Assembly (NCBI GenBank): GCA_029953675.1 | Contig: JAMWBK010000002.1 | Location: 2,356,001-2,420,000, forward strand | Reading direction: 5' to 3' | Source: Rhodosorus marinus | Taxonomy: Eukaryota > Rhodophyta > Stylonematophyceae > Stylonematales > Stylonemataceae | DNA: 64,000 nt | In this document: positions 23,601-34,302 of the stretch, one piece after another | Layout of the letters: every line of letters starts with the position of its first letter | Numbering within the stretch: the first letter of the stretch is position 1 | Position numbers and translations under genes: made by a program | The notes under the pieces: model-generated | The model's input: only the letters and a program-made list of their open reading frames with translations | Database searches by the model: none | What the model was told of the DNA's origin: nothing

Positions 23601-24321
23601 CTCGGTTTTTCCAATCGCAAAATTTTAGTTTGGCCCAAATGAACAGAAGAACATACGGGCAAACATTAAGGTGTCTTCCACCGAGACTGGAATTATTTTT
23701 GGCAACATTGTATACGACATTTCTGGTGCTTCCGAAGACCCGGGCTGTGTCATCTTGAACGACATCCACATAGACGTCATGGATTATGTTGAGCCCGGCT
23801 TCGTCTCGGATGTCGGATTCCGGTCCATGTGGGCCGAGTTTGAATGGGAAAACAAGGTACGCCGTCGAAATGCTGGGTTCACTAAGGATTTGATTCCACT
23901 TGCCGACCAAGCATCCATCTTTCGTTCTCAACACGTTCAGGTCGCCATAAACACCAGCATTTCCGATCTTGGAGAATATCTGGACTACATTATCGAGAGC
24001 ACGAACATGAATTGCCTCACGTTGCGGGGCATTGAGAACAAGAGTGGTTTCCTCGCGTCGAACCTGTATGCTACTTCAACATTCGGAGAGGATGCGCTCG
24101 TCAACGTTAGTGCGGAAAAGAATCCTGAAGGTGGACTGTCCGGTACGTGTTTGTAGATCTGCGCAGAAATCCCCGCGGACATGGGCACCTCGATCTTGTT
24201 ACTAATTTCGTTCGGGTAACGTCCTGCAGGTTATATCCGAATTCGTAGCAAGACCCAAGGTATCGCCTTGAGCCTTGGAGACAAAATAACTCTCAAGCAG
24301 ACACAAAAGTCTGGCAAATGA
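20675..24321 (+). CDS. COPB1: coatomer subunit beta (COPI coat)
   Basis: Beta subunit of the COPI vesicle coat, Golgi and ER-Golgi intermediates. Exons: 20675-20979, 21105-21282, 21354-22301, 22393-22662, 22734-22928, 23023-23218, 23330-23547, 23629-23856, 23941-24142, 24230-24321 (943 aa, family about 950). The N-terminal half is an adaptin-type alpha-solenoid ([54 protein letters not shown]). An acidic linker follows, then the appendage region ([63 protein letters not shown]), collinear with human COPB1. The start Met gives [15 protein letters not shown] as in other eukaryotes. G-rich DNA precedes the start. Confidence 0.97.
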
Positions 24322-24682
24322 GCAACATTTTGTCTCTGAAAAATCGTAAGCAGCGCTAATTTTTTTTGGTCACGGGTCAGAAGTAAATATCCAACAAGAC
24401 ATTCCTTGCCAACTTTACATATTGGAAGCAGAAACATGCCGTGCTCGTCAAGCCGATAGTCCGAAACCTATATACCTGTCGTCGACGACGACATCAGGAA
24501 AGCCCACATCGAAAGCGTGAATTCGTTCCACACCTCATAGCTGACTGATGATGAGACGCCTGCGTGAATCTGACTGTGGCTGCGCTTCGAATTGGCCGCA
24601 GTTGGATTCCCCAAATCAGGGCCGATCTAGATCCAAGTAGCTAGAGTCCCAACTGACAATATTGAATCCTAAAACATATTAG
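24322..24682. other. 3' region of the coatomer beta gene
   Basis: Non-coding by inspection; it ends at the terminal repeat of the hAT-like element. No hairpin or RNA gene was seen. Confidence 0.6.
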
Positions 24683-26060
24683 TAGGGTTGTCATTTCCGT
24701 CCGATAAAGCGAACGTCCGATTGCGTACGAAACAAGTTTATCGGACCTGAATAGAAAAGGGCGACTCGATCCGAGATAATCGGACCTGAATAGAGAGGAG
24801 TGACTCGATCCGAGTTTATCGGACCTGAATGGAAAAGAAAACAAAAGCACCGTCCGATACACCGATAACGACCGATTGCCATTTGATATATTTCAATCAA
24901 CAACGTATATTGATTGGATATCAATCTTCTTTTTCGGGACAGTGCGTCCGTGCATGGTCGATCGCTGTCCCGGACACTTGGACTTCGCTTGGCTAGGCCT
25001 CATCACTCGCACAAAGCGGCAGATTATTGACCTGCTAAGAATATCTTGTTATGTCCGAGTAGCCATAACGCAATGAACAGGGCAAGGAGTAGAAAGAGGA
25101 GAGAAGGCGGTGGCCAACTATGTTGTGAGGAGAGTTTGAGGCTATGAACTGAACCGCAAAGGAAGTTGAACCGAGGGATTAAATCCTTCGGATTATCCGA
25201 GGTTTTGAGTGCCCATAGATTCCCCCCCGGCCGATCGCCTCTTCTTTGCTCTTCGCATGTTTAGGATATCGTTTTGGCCCCGGTGCCGTGAGGATGAAGG
25301 AAGCACAAGCAATATCGAAGCGCACAAAAAGAACTCACCTCGAGAATAAGGGCGGTTGAACTCCGACACAGGGCTAAACTAAGAGGGCACCATCAAGTCG
25401 ATCCCCAAAGTACTCCGCTGCCGGAGGACGCGAGAAAACTCCCTTCGGAATGCGCGCTTGTTCTAGTCCAAGCCATCTTAACTGTGACGCCTCAGCCTTT
25501 CAGCAATGTCCGGCTGAGCGCCAAATTATGCTCGGCCTGTTCCAGAATCTCTGGAGGTGCTAGACTCTGTGATATTGCATCCCGATGGAGTAAGGGTATA
25601 AATACGATGGAATAGATGATGCTTGCGAGGCTAGGCAGAAGCAGCCAAGTAGAAAAAAGAACCAGAGTTCGGAAGGAAAGTTAGATTTGGGATATACTAC
25701 CTAATTAGGGAGTAATTAGGAGGGAAGTAAATCTTGAATTGTGGAATAATTGAGACAGTACCCAGGTGGACACCTGGGACGTGTCATCTGGTCTCATCGC
25801 ATGGTTACGATTGAGGAACAACGAACCTGAACCTGAATGAGCCCAAGAACCTGATGACCTGAACCTGATATAGCCAGAGCCTGATTCCGAAGCCCGCAAA
25901 ACGATCATGGCCAGTTTACATCGAGGCACCCCAGCCGATGGTCAGCTATCGGACGGCCAAATCGGACCTTTTCTTAAATAACGAATTTCAATCAGACACC
26001 CCAAATTTTCTATAGTATATCCAACAAAAAATAAGTATCGGACTGTCAAGGACAACCCTA
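24683..26060. mobile_element. hAT-like non-autonomous transposon (about 1.38 kb)
   Basis: Both ends start TAGGGTTGTC in inverted orientation (24683-24692 and 26051-26060), and the similarity extends to a shared GTCCGATA about 15 bp inside each end. TAGGG-type termini with GTTGTC are typical of hAT elements. No transposase frame lies inside. The interior carries subterminal repeats: a 39-bp unit at 24741-24833 and ACCTGA-rich DNA at 25820-25885. An 8-bp target duplication is not clear (CATATTAG left, ATTATTGT right), so the insertion is probably old. Confidence 0.6.
24741..24833. repeat. 39-bp tandem repeat, about 2.4 copies, inside the hAT-like element
   Basis: TCGGACCTGAATAG recurs at 24741, 24780 and 24819 with a GACTCGATCCGAG block between copies. 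Subterminal repeats of this sort are often transposase binding sites. Confidence 0.85.
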
Positions 26061-26163
26061 ATTATTGTCAACCAGACACCGAAAATAGTTGAAATCTAGG
26101 TATATATTAAGAGCGCATAACCCTTAATAAGGACTTCCGCCTCCTAACACGCAGTTCGGTATC

Positions 26164-26431
26164 TCATTTCTTGGGAGCGATGACAAAGTATAGAACGACA
26201 ACCCAGACGAGCGATGACTGGCCCAATGCACTGTCCACTCGACCGCTGCGGATTATGAAGTAAACTGGCAAACCTTGAAGGCACTCACCTAATACTTGGA
26301 AGCGGTGCTTTCAAGGTGGAGCTGAACGCGAGGACGATCGTTCCAATGATGGCGAAAACGCATGTCCCCAGCATTCGACTGTGAGATTGTGCAAGCAGCC
26401 GAGACTTAGAGAAGGAGTCTTTCTGAAGCAT
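26164..26431 (-). CDS. small two-TM protein of unknown function (74 aa)
   Basis: Not recognised. Exons 26431-26289 and 26245-26164, joined across a 43-nt intron (GTGAGT...CGCAG, phase 2), give 74 aa. The basic N-terminus is followed by TM1 (MLGTCVFAIIGTIVLAFSS, about residues 20-38), a short polar loop (about 40-58), TM2 (SLVWVVVLYFVIA, about 59-71) and a terminal APKK, a dilysine-like end that would suit the ER. The intact frame, good splice sites and two hydrophobic helices argue that it is real. It sits on the same strand only 73 bp after the archease stop, so it either has a very compact promoter or shares a transcript with archease. Confidence 0.6.
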
Positions 26432-26504
26432 TCGTGTCGCACGACGCAATAGGCGACCTGTCCATGCGAATGGTACTTTCGATTCCTCTCGCGTTCTGTT
26501 TCAA

Positions 26505-27234
26505 TCAGATATCTACAATGACGTACACGTCAACTCTGTCTTTCCCTCTCACAACTGTTGTATTTGATTTGGTGATCGCCTTGACCTCGGTTCCCTATTT
26601 TCACGTTGAAACGATCGAGGTGGATTTTCAGCTGTGTTCAGGTGAGTCATCATCAGAGTCAGAAGGAGTTGCTTACCTGTGAGTGCTTCTTCGGATCGAA
26701 CGTGTCTCCTGAACTGTCCGCGGACACCTCCCATGATTGCGACTTCGGATCAACTTTCAACTCTAGGTTGTAGACATTCTTAGTCACGATACCATCAAGC
26801 ATAAACCTCAAGAGGCAAGTATCCAGAAGCCCTTCGAGAGCAGACCTTTCGTCCCCTTTTCCAGTTGCTGAGATCCGTTTGCTGACTGGCTCCTCCACCT
26901 TGGCCAAGTCCGTCATGTACGCACTCATCCCCCTCGCGCAGGCACAGAAGGCGCCTTCGATAGAGGACGCCCAGGCGTGAATTATAACGTCTGCCGGATG
27001 ATCTTCAAAAGTGAATCCTCCTTCACTAGTTTGTCCGCCTTCTTGGTGCCCGCCCTGTATGACGGCCTCCGCACCGTCCAAACCCAACGCTTCCCTCCCA
27101 GCACATTCAGCAAGCTCCGCGGTTCTTGGAGCTGGTGCGTCGATCTGGTCCTGAATTACCATCTCAGAGAACCGCAGACGACGGAGCTGTCTCTCTCGAC
27201 GTCCCAGTACCTCCCACTCTACATCCGGTTCCAT
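26505..27234 (-). CDS. archease (RtcB RNA-ligase activator)
   Basis: Archease family (ZBTB8OS in animals); it supports guanylylation and turnover of the RtcB tRNA ligase and binds metal through acidic residues. Exons 27234-26677 and 26594-26505 (215 aa). The family blocks are complete: FEDHPADVIIHAWASSIEGA with the metal-binding DH.AD, CARGMSAYMTD, LLDTCLLRFMLDG, GDTFDPKKHSQ then GTEVKAITKSN across the intron, and the invariant C-terminal VDVYVIVDI. Unusually, about 80 residues precede the archease fold (usual leader about 20-30), Arg/Glu-rich then Gly-rich; it could be a regulatory tail or an over-long start choice. It shares a 95-bp divergent spacer, or more, with the DUF2064 gene. Confidence 0.93.
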
Positions 27235-27548
27235 TCTTACGCCTCACACGTCTCTCAAACCTTCCAAGTCAGCTGCTTGCGGAAGACAAAGTACTTGCGC
27301 GTCATTGGGAACACCTTCTGGTCGTCTGAATGATAGTTGGCTTCCCCCAGCGGATTATGAATGGAAATGTCAAACTCTCAACCTCCGTGGCTGCCCTCAG
27401 ATCCTCAGCGGTATCGTTGATCGCGCTGCTCGTTGATCTATTGATCAATTCGCCATTTGTAAGTAAAAAGTTCCGATCGAACCAGAGGTCTGATGAGAGA
27501 GATCTGGGGTTTGGGTTCAGAGTACTTGAAGAGGACAGAATCCTCAGG

Positions 27549-28318
27549 ATGGAACCAATGGATCATATTATGCTGTTTACGAAGTATCCGATCCCTGGAT
27601 ACGCGAAAACGAGGATGATCGGTCTCCTCGGTAAGGAAGGCGCAGCGATGCTTTCGAAGGAGCTGTCCGAGCACATCGTGCGGGTTCTGAGGGCGTCCTC
27701 GAAGGCACGTTCGGCGAGAGGAGACAAGACTTTTATCCGTCTTCTGTATGCTGGCAATTGCTCGCTAGATTCTGTGACTGAATGGCTCGGAACACAGAAT
27801 GACGAGGTTGTGGAACCACAGTCAGATGGGGATCTCGGTAAACGGCTGTCGACGTCTTTCATCGACAGCTTTGAACGGATGAACGCGAAAAAGGTTCGAG
27901 GAGCTCCTCTTTTAGAAGTTTCGTTGCTGAAGCGGGTATCCTTAAATCCATAATCTCAATACATTTGCGAGTTCTTCCATAGGTTCTGGTTGTCGGCTCT
28001 GACATACCCGGTATCAGCGAAGACATAATTCAGGAGGCCTTCCAATTCCTCGATGATGTTGATGTTGTTGTTGGACCCAGTTTTGACGGCGGCTACTATC
28101 TCATGGGCATGCGGCAACCCACTGTGCAAGTATTCCAGAACATTCCGTGGAGCTGCGACCGGACCTTGGAAGCTACCAAACAGAGAATGTCAGAAGCTGG
28201 GCTGTCCTGCAAGGAACTTGGACCTCTGGCAGACGTTGATGAGCCTGCAGACTTCGAAGAGTGGGGAAAGGTGAGCGGGAAGGACAAGGATTACTACCTC
28301 AGCAGATCAGTTGCGTGA
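27549..28318 (+). CDS. DUF2064 (TIGR04282) glycosyltransferase-like protein
   Basis: GT-A-fold nucleotidyltransferase-like family, mostly bacterial, of uncertain substrate. Exons 27549-27893 and 27983-28318 (226 aa). Diagnostic blocks: MLFTKYPIPGYAKTRM followed by LLG (nucleotide-binding start), QSDGDLGKRL, VLVVGSDIPGI (the SDxP metal site), and VGPSFDGGYYLMGM, then the final LADVDEPAD. The inner Met at 27549 gives the normal family N-terminus. An in-frame Met at 27330 would add 73 residues with a hydrophobic patch and might encode a targeting sequence, but I judge it less likely. Confidence 0.88.
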
Positions 28319-28789
28319 TCAAATCGGGCAAGCTCCGCCGAGAACCACTTCCTGGGTAGAGTGATCTACTCCTCATCCAATGAAACGTTTAATAGCGTAT
28401 TCCGAAGAATATCTCATCAGTGCAGCGGAAGTATGCCCCAGCCAAACCTCCCCGCTCCGCAATCGAGCCCTCAATACACCTCCAGATGGACCGGGTGGAC
28501 AGGACGTACTAAATTATGATCTCCCTCCTTATTACTACTCCAATTCTCTACGAATATTAGATTTATTATCTAAATATACAAAATCTAAAAGATGCCATCC
28601 ATTATTTAAGAATCCAATTCCATCGAATATCGCCTCATTTGTTTTACCTTTTTCGAAAATAAAATCAATGTCGATGGTTTGTCCGCTTAAGAGCGGATTG
28701 ACAGCTGTTCAGAAGGCTTTAGTGGCAGCCATGAGAGCGACACGCACGTACGATGCAGTCTGTGTCCACGCAGAACAACCTCTGCCAGA

Positions 28790-29107
28790 TTATGGCTGAA
28801 GTGGGCAGACGCTCGGTCGAGGAATGCAAAACTTAAATACCGATCCCAGTTTTGGATATCTCCAACCTTGAGGGGTATTGGGCTCCATCAGGGCACTAGT
28901 GTGGTCTTCCAGCTTTGCTGCCTTCGCGAGAAGCTCAACTGCGTCATAAAAAAAAGCTATTACCCAGGACTCCAAGAAAATCAATTTCCCTCCAGCACGT
29001 GGGCTCGACTCTTCTCCCTTCCCTCGGACCTCGCTTAGCTGGGAGACAGAATGTGACCAGTTGAAGCCATCACCCCATTCGTTGAAGCGACGGTTATAAG
29101 AGGACTG
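28790..29107 (-). other. unassigned open frame of about 105 codons
   Basis: Continuous frame RFNEWGDGFNWSHSVSQLSE ... YDAVELLAKAAKLEDHTSAL ... ending at 28790. It has no Met near the upstream end and no recognised domain; an acceptor-like TTTCAG precedes it at the hairpin edge. It may be a 3' exon, a relic or chance. Confidence 0.2.
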
Positions 29108-29109
29108 AA

Positions 29110-29144
29110 ACTTTCTTTTGGGTGTTAAGCACCCAAAAGAAAGT
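29110..29144. repeat. perfect 15-bp hairpin, loop TTAAG (hairpin A)
   Basis: ACTTTCTTTTGGGTG (29110-29124) pairs with 29130-29144 around TTAAG. Its right arm overlaps the left arm of hairpin B, so only one full stem can form at a time. Confidence 0.9.
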
Positions 29145-29171
29145 AGCTGGTCTTAAGGACCAGCTACTTTC
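29139..29171. repeat. perfect 14-bp hairpin, loop TTAAG (hairpin B)
   Basis: GAAAGTAGCTGGTC (29139-29152) pairs with 29158-29171 around TTAAG, the same loop as hairpin A. It shares GAAAGT (29139-29144) with hairpin A. Confidence 0.9.
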
Positions 29172-29669
29172 GCTTCCAGAGGCAATCGTATTGGACCTAA
29201 GCCTCTTGACAAGTCCAAACATTCCTCAGCTGAAGTGCGTCTTGTGAAGCTTGCCGCCTGGATGAATTCAGAATGTCTATTTTTTGATGCTGTTTTGGAC
29301 GATCAGGCATTCGGGAAACCAGCATGAATAAAAGCAGAGATGCCAACACGTTTGTGAGGAGGAAGAGGAAGGTGGGGCTTTGGTGAAGAGCTTGGCTTGC
29401 CCGCTTTTATTTTTTAGCTTTTGTTTCAATCTTCTTGAAAGCGTGTTCGGCAACTAGAAATAGTCCGGCTTGTTTAGGGAGTGGATTTCAGTTTTGTTGT
29501 TTTCTTTGTTCTTGCCTCCAGAAAGGAGGTGCGGGAGGGTGTTTAGGTTTGTTGTCTGCTTTTCGGAGTCTGGCGGGGCTTGTGGCCCCGTTATCTCCCC
29601 TCGTTGAAGGTTTGATGGAAGAGGTTAGATGATTCGCGCAATGGTTTTTGGTGCTGTTAAGCTGGAGAA

Positions 29670-32452
29670 ATGGATTTCAGTAGCTTGTTGAACAAAGCAG
29701 GGGAGACCCTGAAGCACTTTGAGAATGACTTCTCGAAGGAGCTGGGGTTGAGAGAGAATAAGGGAGAAGACGGGGATCAAAAGGAAGATGACTTTAATGA
29801 GTGGCAGCCTGAGGAAGTGGAATGGGTGGATTTGGATTCGCATATGGTAGCCACTCCTGGAAGAGTGCGTAGAGGACTTGACCAACACGCATTGATCGAT
29901 ATGATTGAGTACCATCCTAAATAGTGAGTTACTTCCTGCGTTACTCTTAATACTCCCCAGGCCGGAGCTACCGTACTTGAAGGGAAAGCTGAACCCATTG
30001 TAGAGAATGTAGATTCGATTCCAGCGGAAGTTGCGAAAGCCACACCCGCTGCACTGACGATTGAGGACAGACTGGTTAGTATTAAGGAGAAATCTGGGCA
30101 AAAACTCGAGCAGGAGACTGAGGACCAGGAGGACGAACAACCGGAGGACGAACAACTGGAGGACGAACAACCGGTTGACGAACTACCGGTTGACGAACTA
30201 CCGGTTGACGAGCAACCGGAAGACGAACAACCAGAGGACGAACTACCTGAGGACGAACAGCCGGTTGACGAGCAACTGGAGGACGAACAACCTGATGAGG
30301 TCGAGAAGAACGACACTGTTCAGCAGGACGATCCCATTCCGCAAGAAAACCCAAGCGAGTTGGTCGCTAGTCAACCTCAGAAGGACTCTAGTAGTGCGTT
30401 GGAGGCGTTAAAAGAGGAGAACGGTGCTCTGCGGCGCAGTAGTCGTCGACTAGAAGCCGATCTTCAGAAGGCGAAGCGTGCGTTCAGTACAGAAAGTTGC
30501 TTGGCTTTTGTTTTGTGAACTTGCATGTTTCCTGGTTTCTTAGTCGGTCATATTTTAATATCTTTTAGATTCTCTGATTGGCACAGAGCGAAAAGTCAAC
30601 GCTCTGAGCAAGGAGTGCAACTCTCTTCGACGTCAGAAGGATAACAGAGCTGGTGATGCAGCTCTGTTGAAAGAAAAGGATGCCATAATCGACCAGATCA
30701 TGAGGGAGGGCGAGGTGCTCTCTCAGAAGATTGCGGATAGGGAAAAGCAGCTTAAAAAGTTCTCCAATGATATTGGGAACCTGCTCAATGAAAAGAACGA
30801 CATGAAGCAGAAGCTGGGAGCAGCTCAAGCAAAGACTGAATCGGTCACAGCTAAGGTCCGCAAGCTAGAAGTCGCTGAGCGCAGCCTAAAAGAGGCGAAA
30901 GAAGCCGCGGATAGAAGGTTGGTTGAGCTCGAGAGTGAGAATCGATCGCGTGCTAGTACGGCAGGTAAGGACTATGTCACCCCACCAAAAACCTTTTCCC
31001 CACAACCTTCATTCTGAAGTTTGTGCGTGTGACCTACCCAGCCGCGCTGGACGCCGCGAAATCGGAACTGGATGCAATGAGGAGAAACCAAAAACGTCAT
31101 CTTGAGGAACAAGGAATTCGAATGCAAGAAGAAGCTCAGGTCGCGTTTCAGCACATGCACGCGGACTTCGCTGCCAGGGAGGAATCATTGAACAGAGCAA
31201 TTCACGATCTGAGATCCCATCTTGCTCAAGCGAACGACACGGCTGGATGGCGAGAGGTACGTGACTTACTGCCAACGCAAAAGCAGGAGCGAGGGGTCGA
31301 GGCTACTTACGCTGAGCACTTTTTTTTGTTCGCATCAGGATAATCTTCGCCGAGAACTTGATGATGCGAGAAAACGATGCCGGATGCTGGAGAAGCAGAA
31401 TGAAGATCTATCAGCCTCGGTTTCTGACGCAACGAGACCCCTCGTCCGGCAGATTGAGGCGCTTCAGGAAGTTCAGACAGAGAAGAATCTTGCTCGTGAG
31501 TCAGTTGAACGCTCTCAGATGGAAAGAATGCGGGAGTCCGAAATGCTCGCAGTCCAGGCACGAGAAAAGTACGAAATGGCGGAGGAAAGGATTACTTCGT
31601 TGACGGTACGATCAAAGAGCCTCGAAGAACAGCTGAAAGGGGCTCGAGAGGATAGGAACCATGTCGCGTCCGAGCTCGCTGACGTAAGAGAGGAGGTGAA
31701 CGCGAAGGAGAAAGAAATTCAAACACTCAAGAGCACTGTGCGTGACGGTCAAGTGCAGCTGCAAAAGCAGAAGGAGGACGCTGCACATGCGTTGTCAAAG
31801 GAGAGGGGTTCGCATGTTGAGGCTCTTACAGCCGCTGATGAGCGCGAGGAAGCGTTGAAGCAAAAAATCGCGAGGCTTGAGACTCAAATCTCGTTCCTAG
31901 ATCGAGCCTTGAATGATACAAACGACAAGAAAGCATCTGAGGAGAAAAACGACTCTCTTGTCACACAAACGAGTATTCCAAGAGCTGCGATGACCGCGGC
32001 AATGGTAGATGTGGACGGACCAAAGGATTCGGACGCTATATATGAACAGGATCGCAGGAAGACAGCACTGCGACTTAAGACGGATGAGGTATTTGCTGCC
32101 CCCAACCACGTTTCGCCGAACTTCGACTTAGCGAACGAGCTGTTTGTTTTACCAACAGGTTGATGCGCTTCGGAAGCAAGTGGAAGGGAAGGAGAAGGCT
32201 CTTCAAGCTGTCGCGGAGGAGGTTATAAAGCTTACTGTACAACTTGAGAAGGCTAACAAGCAATTGGAGGACTCGCCAGACGCGCTGAAACAACTCGAAC
32301 AGGTACAGGACAAGCTCAACACCATGATGGTTTTGTACGGGGAACGCGATGAAAGAGTCCAAGAGTTGGAACAGGACATCGCAGACGTGACGGCTATGTA
32401 TAAGGAACAGATCAATGATCTCTTGCTGCAGATAGAAAAATCTCAGAACTAG
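29670..32452 (+). CDS. TMF1: golgin TMF1 homologue (TATA element modulatory factor family)
   Basis: Long coiled-coil Golgi tether that binds Rab6 in other eukaryotes. Exons: 29670-29846, 29961-30477, 30569-30964, 31042-31256, 31339-32088, 32159-32452 (782 aa). The N-terminus MDFSSLLNKAGETLKHFEND is amphipathic. A region rich in acidic pentapeptide repeats (about 110-170) follows, then continuous heptads. The DNA-binding-named block (ALLKEKDAIIDQIMREGEVL...KLKKFSNDI type) lies in exon 3, and the conserved C-terminal TMF domain ends the protein (LNTMMVLYGERDERVQELEQ then DIADVTAMYKEQINDLLLQI). Exon 1's donor (29847, GTAGCC) is inferred from phase and is the least certain junction. Confidence 0.85.
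30121..30300. repeat. 15-bp coding tandem repeat, about 12 units
   Basis: Units of GAGGACGAACAACCG type encode (P/L)-(E/V)-D-E-(Q/L) pentapeptides in the TMF1 homologue. Substitutions alternate E/V and Q/L, so the array has diversified while staying in frame. Confidence 0.9.
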
Positions 32453-32550
32453 GTAGGATCGGTCGGAGAGACGAGATTTTTATAAAACGAATTGTACAGA
32501 AAAAAGAAGCTGGAAAGATGCAAGCGACACCGCTCACCGCTCGACCACTC

Positions 32551-33142
32551 TCAGTTAGTGTTAATACCCCATTTTCGCTCGTCCAGATTTTCGAAAAGAT
32601 CTTTCTGACGATGATGCTTCTCTACAAATTCCTCAAAGCCGCCATCAAGAATGCTCACCTGCGGATGACCGCACGCGAAAGCGAATTGTTCCACAGATTT
32701 CTTGGTGAGAGTCGATTGCATTGAGCAGGTGGGAATAGCAGTTTCCAATCCAGAAGTAGTTCTTACCTTTGGCAGCGGTTGGACGTTCGCCTTAACAAGC
32801 TCTCTATGGAATAGTTTCGCGCAATACGGTCCACGAATTTGACTCATCATGCAGTGAAAAACCACATGCTCCTTGTCTTTGAGCTGGTCGACGTACCTAT
32901 TCGACGTTGAAGAGGAGCCAGGTCAACAAACATCTAATAATTAATTACCTACGGGGAGAAGTTTCTCTTTCAAGTGGGCTCTGTTACTTTTCCACGGAGA
33001 ACTTGAGCTCATCCTTGGGCACGTGCAGAGCTCCCGCAATATTTCCGCCGATGAAGTCCGAGTCTCGAACGTCGACGACGGTGACTCCTCTAGCCCGCAG
33101 CAGCGGAACAAGCTCCTCGCCGCTTAGTCTTGCTATTGACAT
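32551..33142 (-). CDS. plant-type CDC25/ACR2 rhodanese-fold phosphatase or arsenate reductase
   Basis: Small single-domain rhodanese-like enzyme. In plants and yeast these act as arsenate reductases, with tyrosine phosphatase activity in vitro. Exons 33142-32988, 32896-32767, 32700-32551 (144 aa). The N-terminal CDC25 signature VVDVRDSDFIGGNIAGALHV is present, and the active-site loop is HCMMSQIRGP, the HC-x5-R cradle in its CDC25/ACR2 form. The strand VSILDGGFEEFV closes the fold. No targeting signal, so cytosolic or nuclear. The stop codon lies 99 bp from that of the TMF1 homologue (convergent genes). The first Met with a normal domain start is at 33142; the frame stays open upstream without good sequence. 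Confidence 0.88.
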
Positions 33143-34302
33143 CACACCTCTAGCCAAAGGTACCACAATGAAAAAAGCTAGCTTCCTTCCCTCCAGGTGC
33201 GTGGGAAGAGCATGTTCGTTTCGACTTCGGCTCCTGAACAGAACCACGTGAGTGTGTGGGAGGCAGCCTAGCGTAGGTCAGACAGCTCTTGGGAAGGTGC
33301 GAACGGATTTCTCGTATGAAAAGAACTATACAGCTGGTCAAGACGGACATTGGAAACTTTGCCATGTTGCTGACCTATTGCATTCATGTATTCTCCATTC
33401 ATTCGGGTGGAGTGTCCACGTACGTGCAGAGAGATACCACGGAGCAGGGCATGAGCTCAATACCGTGCGGTCTTGGCGCAAAAGCCCAGTCCGCACGTTG
33501 AAATAAATGTCCAATCGAAAAAACCAGTGCCAAAGAAATAGAAAAAAAGAAACGGCACATAATTCAACCACACGAACCGCACCGAAACAGACAAAGTTGA
33601 TCTAATCCTCAAGCCTCCCCCCTAGACAAGGAGACAACACACCTCCTCCAGTGCGATGAGTCAAGGAGAGAGAACACTCATCACCATCGCGGGTGGATCG
33701 GGTCTTGGGCAGGCAGACTCCATCCATCCGCTCCTCGTACTCCCTCTCTCCATGTCGAACTCAAAATCATCCAAACCGTAAACAAGACCGCAAACCTTCC
33801 CCAACACCAGTATCACTATTCTAGACCCAAGCATCCCAAAACGAAACATATTCCACAAACTATTCTATAAATTCAACTAAATATAGTCGAATATACTCTT
33901 AAAAAAAGGATATATCAATCCTAGCCTCCCTTTTTAGGGGCAGTCCGCCGGCGGCGACGAAAAATGACTGCAATTGTATTATAAAATATTCTATGTGTAC
34001 TATAATGATTGATGATCAAAGTCCACGGTGAAAAATGGAAGAAAAAATTCGGCCAGCCGTGGATTTTTTTTTTATTACGCCGAATGTTACTACGGTGGTG
34101 GCGCAGAAAAGTTGGAAATTTGGCGAAGAAGATGAAGAGCAGTTGTAGAGTTAGGGCAGTCTTAAAAGACGACTGGATAGTGTCTTTGAGAGAGGAAGGG
34201 GAACGTTGGAAGTATATACAAGAGGATTGGGAAAACTCTTAGTGGAAGGTTTAGGTGGGGTTTGTAGGTGTTTCTGTCTTTTTTTTTGTTTGTTGTGCCA
34301 AG
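33143..34302. other. divergent promoter region of the CDC25-like gene and uS2
   Basis: No gene was seen. It is AT-rich at 33840-34080, and there is a pyrimidine-rich leader directly before the uS2 start (TCTGTCTTTTTTTTTG), as is common for ribosomal protein genes. Confidence 0.55.

Larger units (their letters stand above)
28319..29669. other. intergenic region between the DUF2064 and TMF1 genes
   Basis: An AT-rich island lies at 28510-28680. The minus strand is open from about 29107 to 28790 (about 105 codons, including WVIAFFYDAVELLAKAAKLE) without any recognised family; it starts at the paired hairpins at 29110-29171. The rest shows nothing. Confidence 0.35.

Noticed and set aside
28380-28799. 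139-codon plus-strand open frame
   Set aside because: It crosses an AT-rich island with no protein-like pattern, no splice logic and no recognised family; probably chance.
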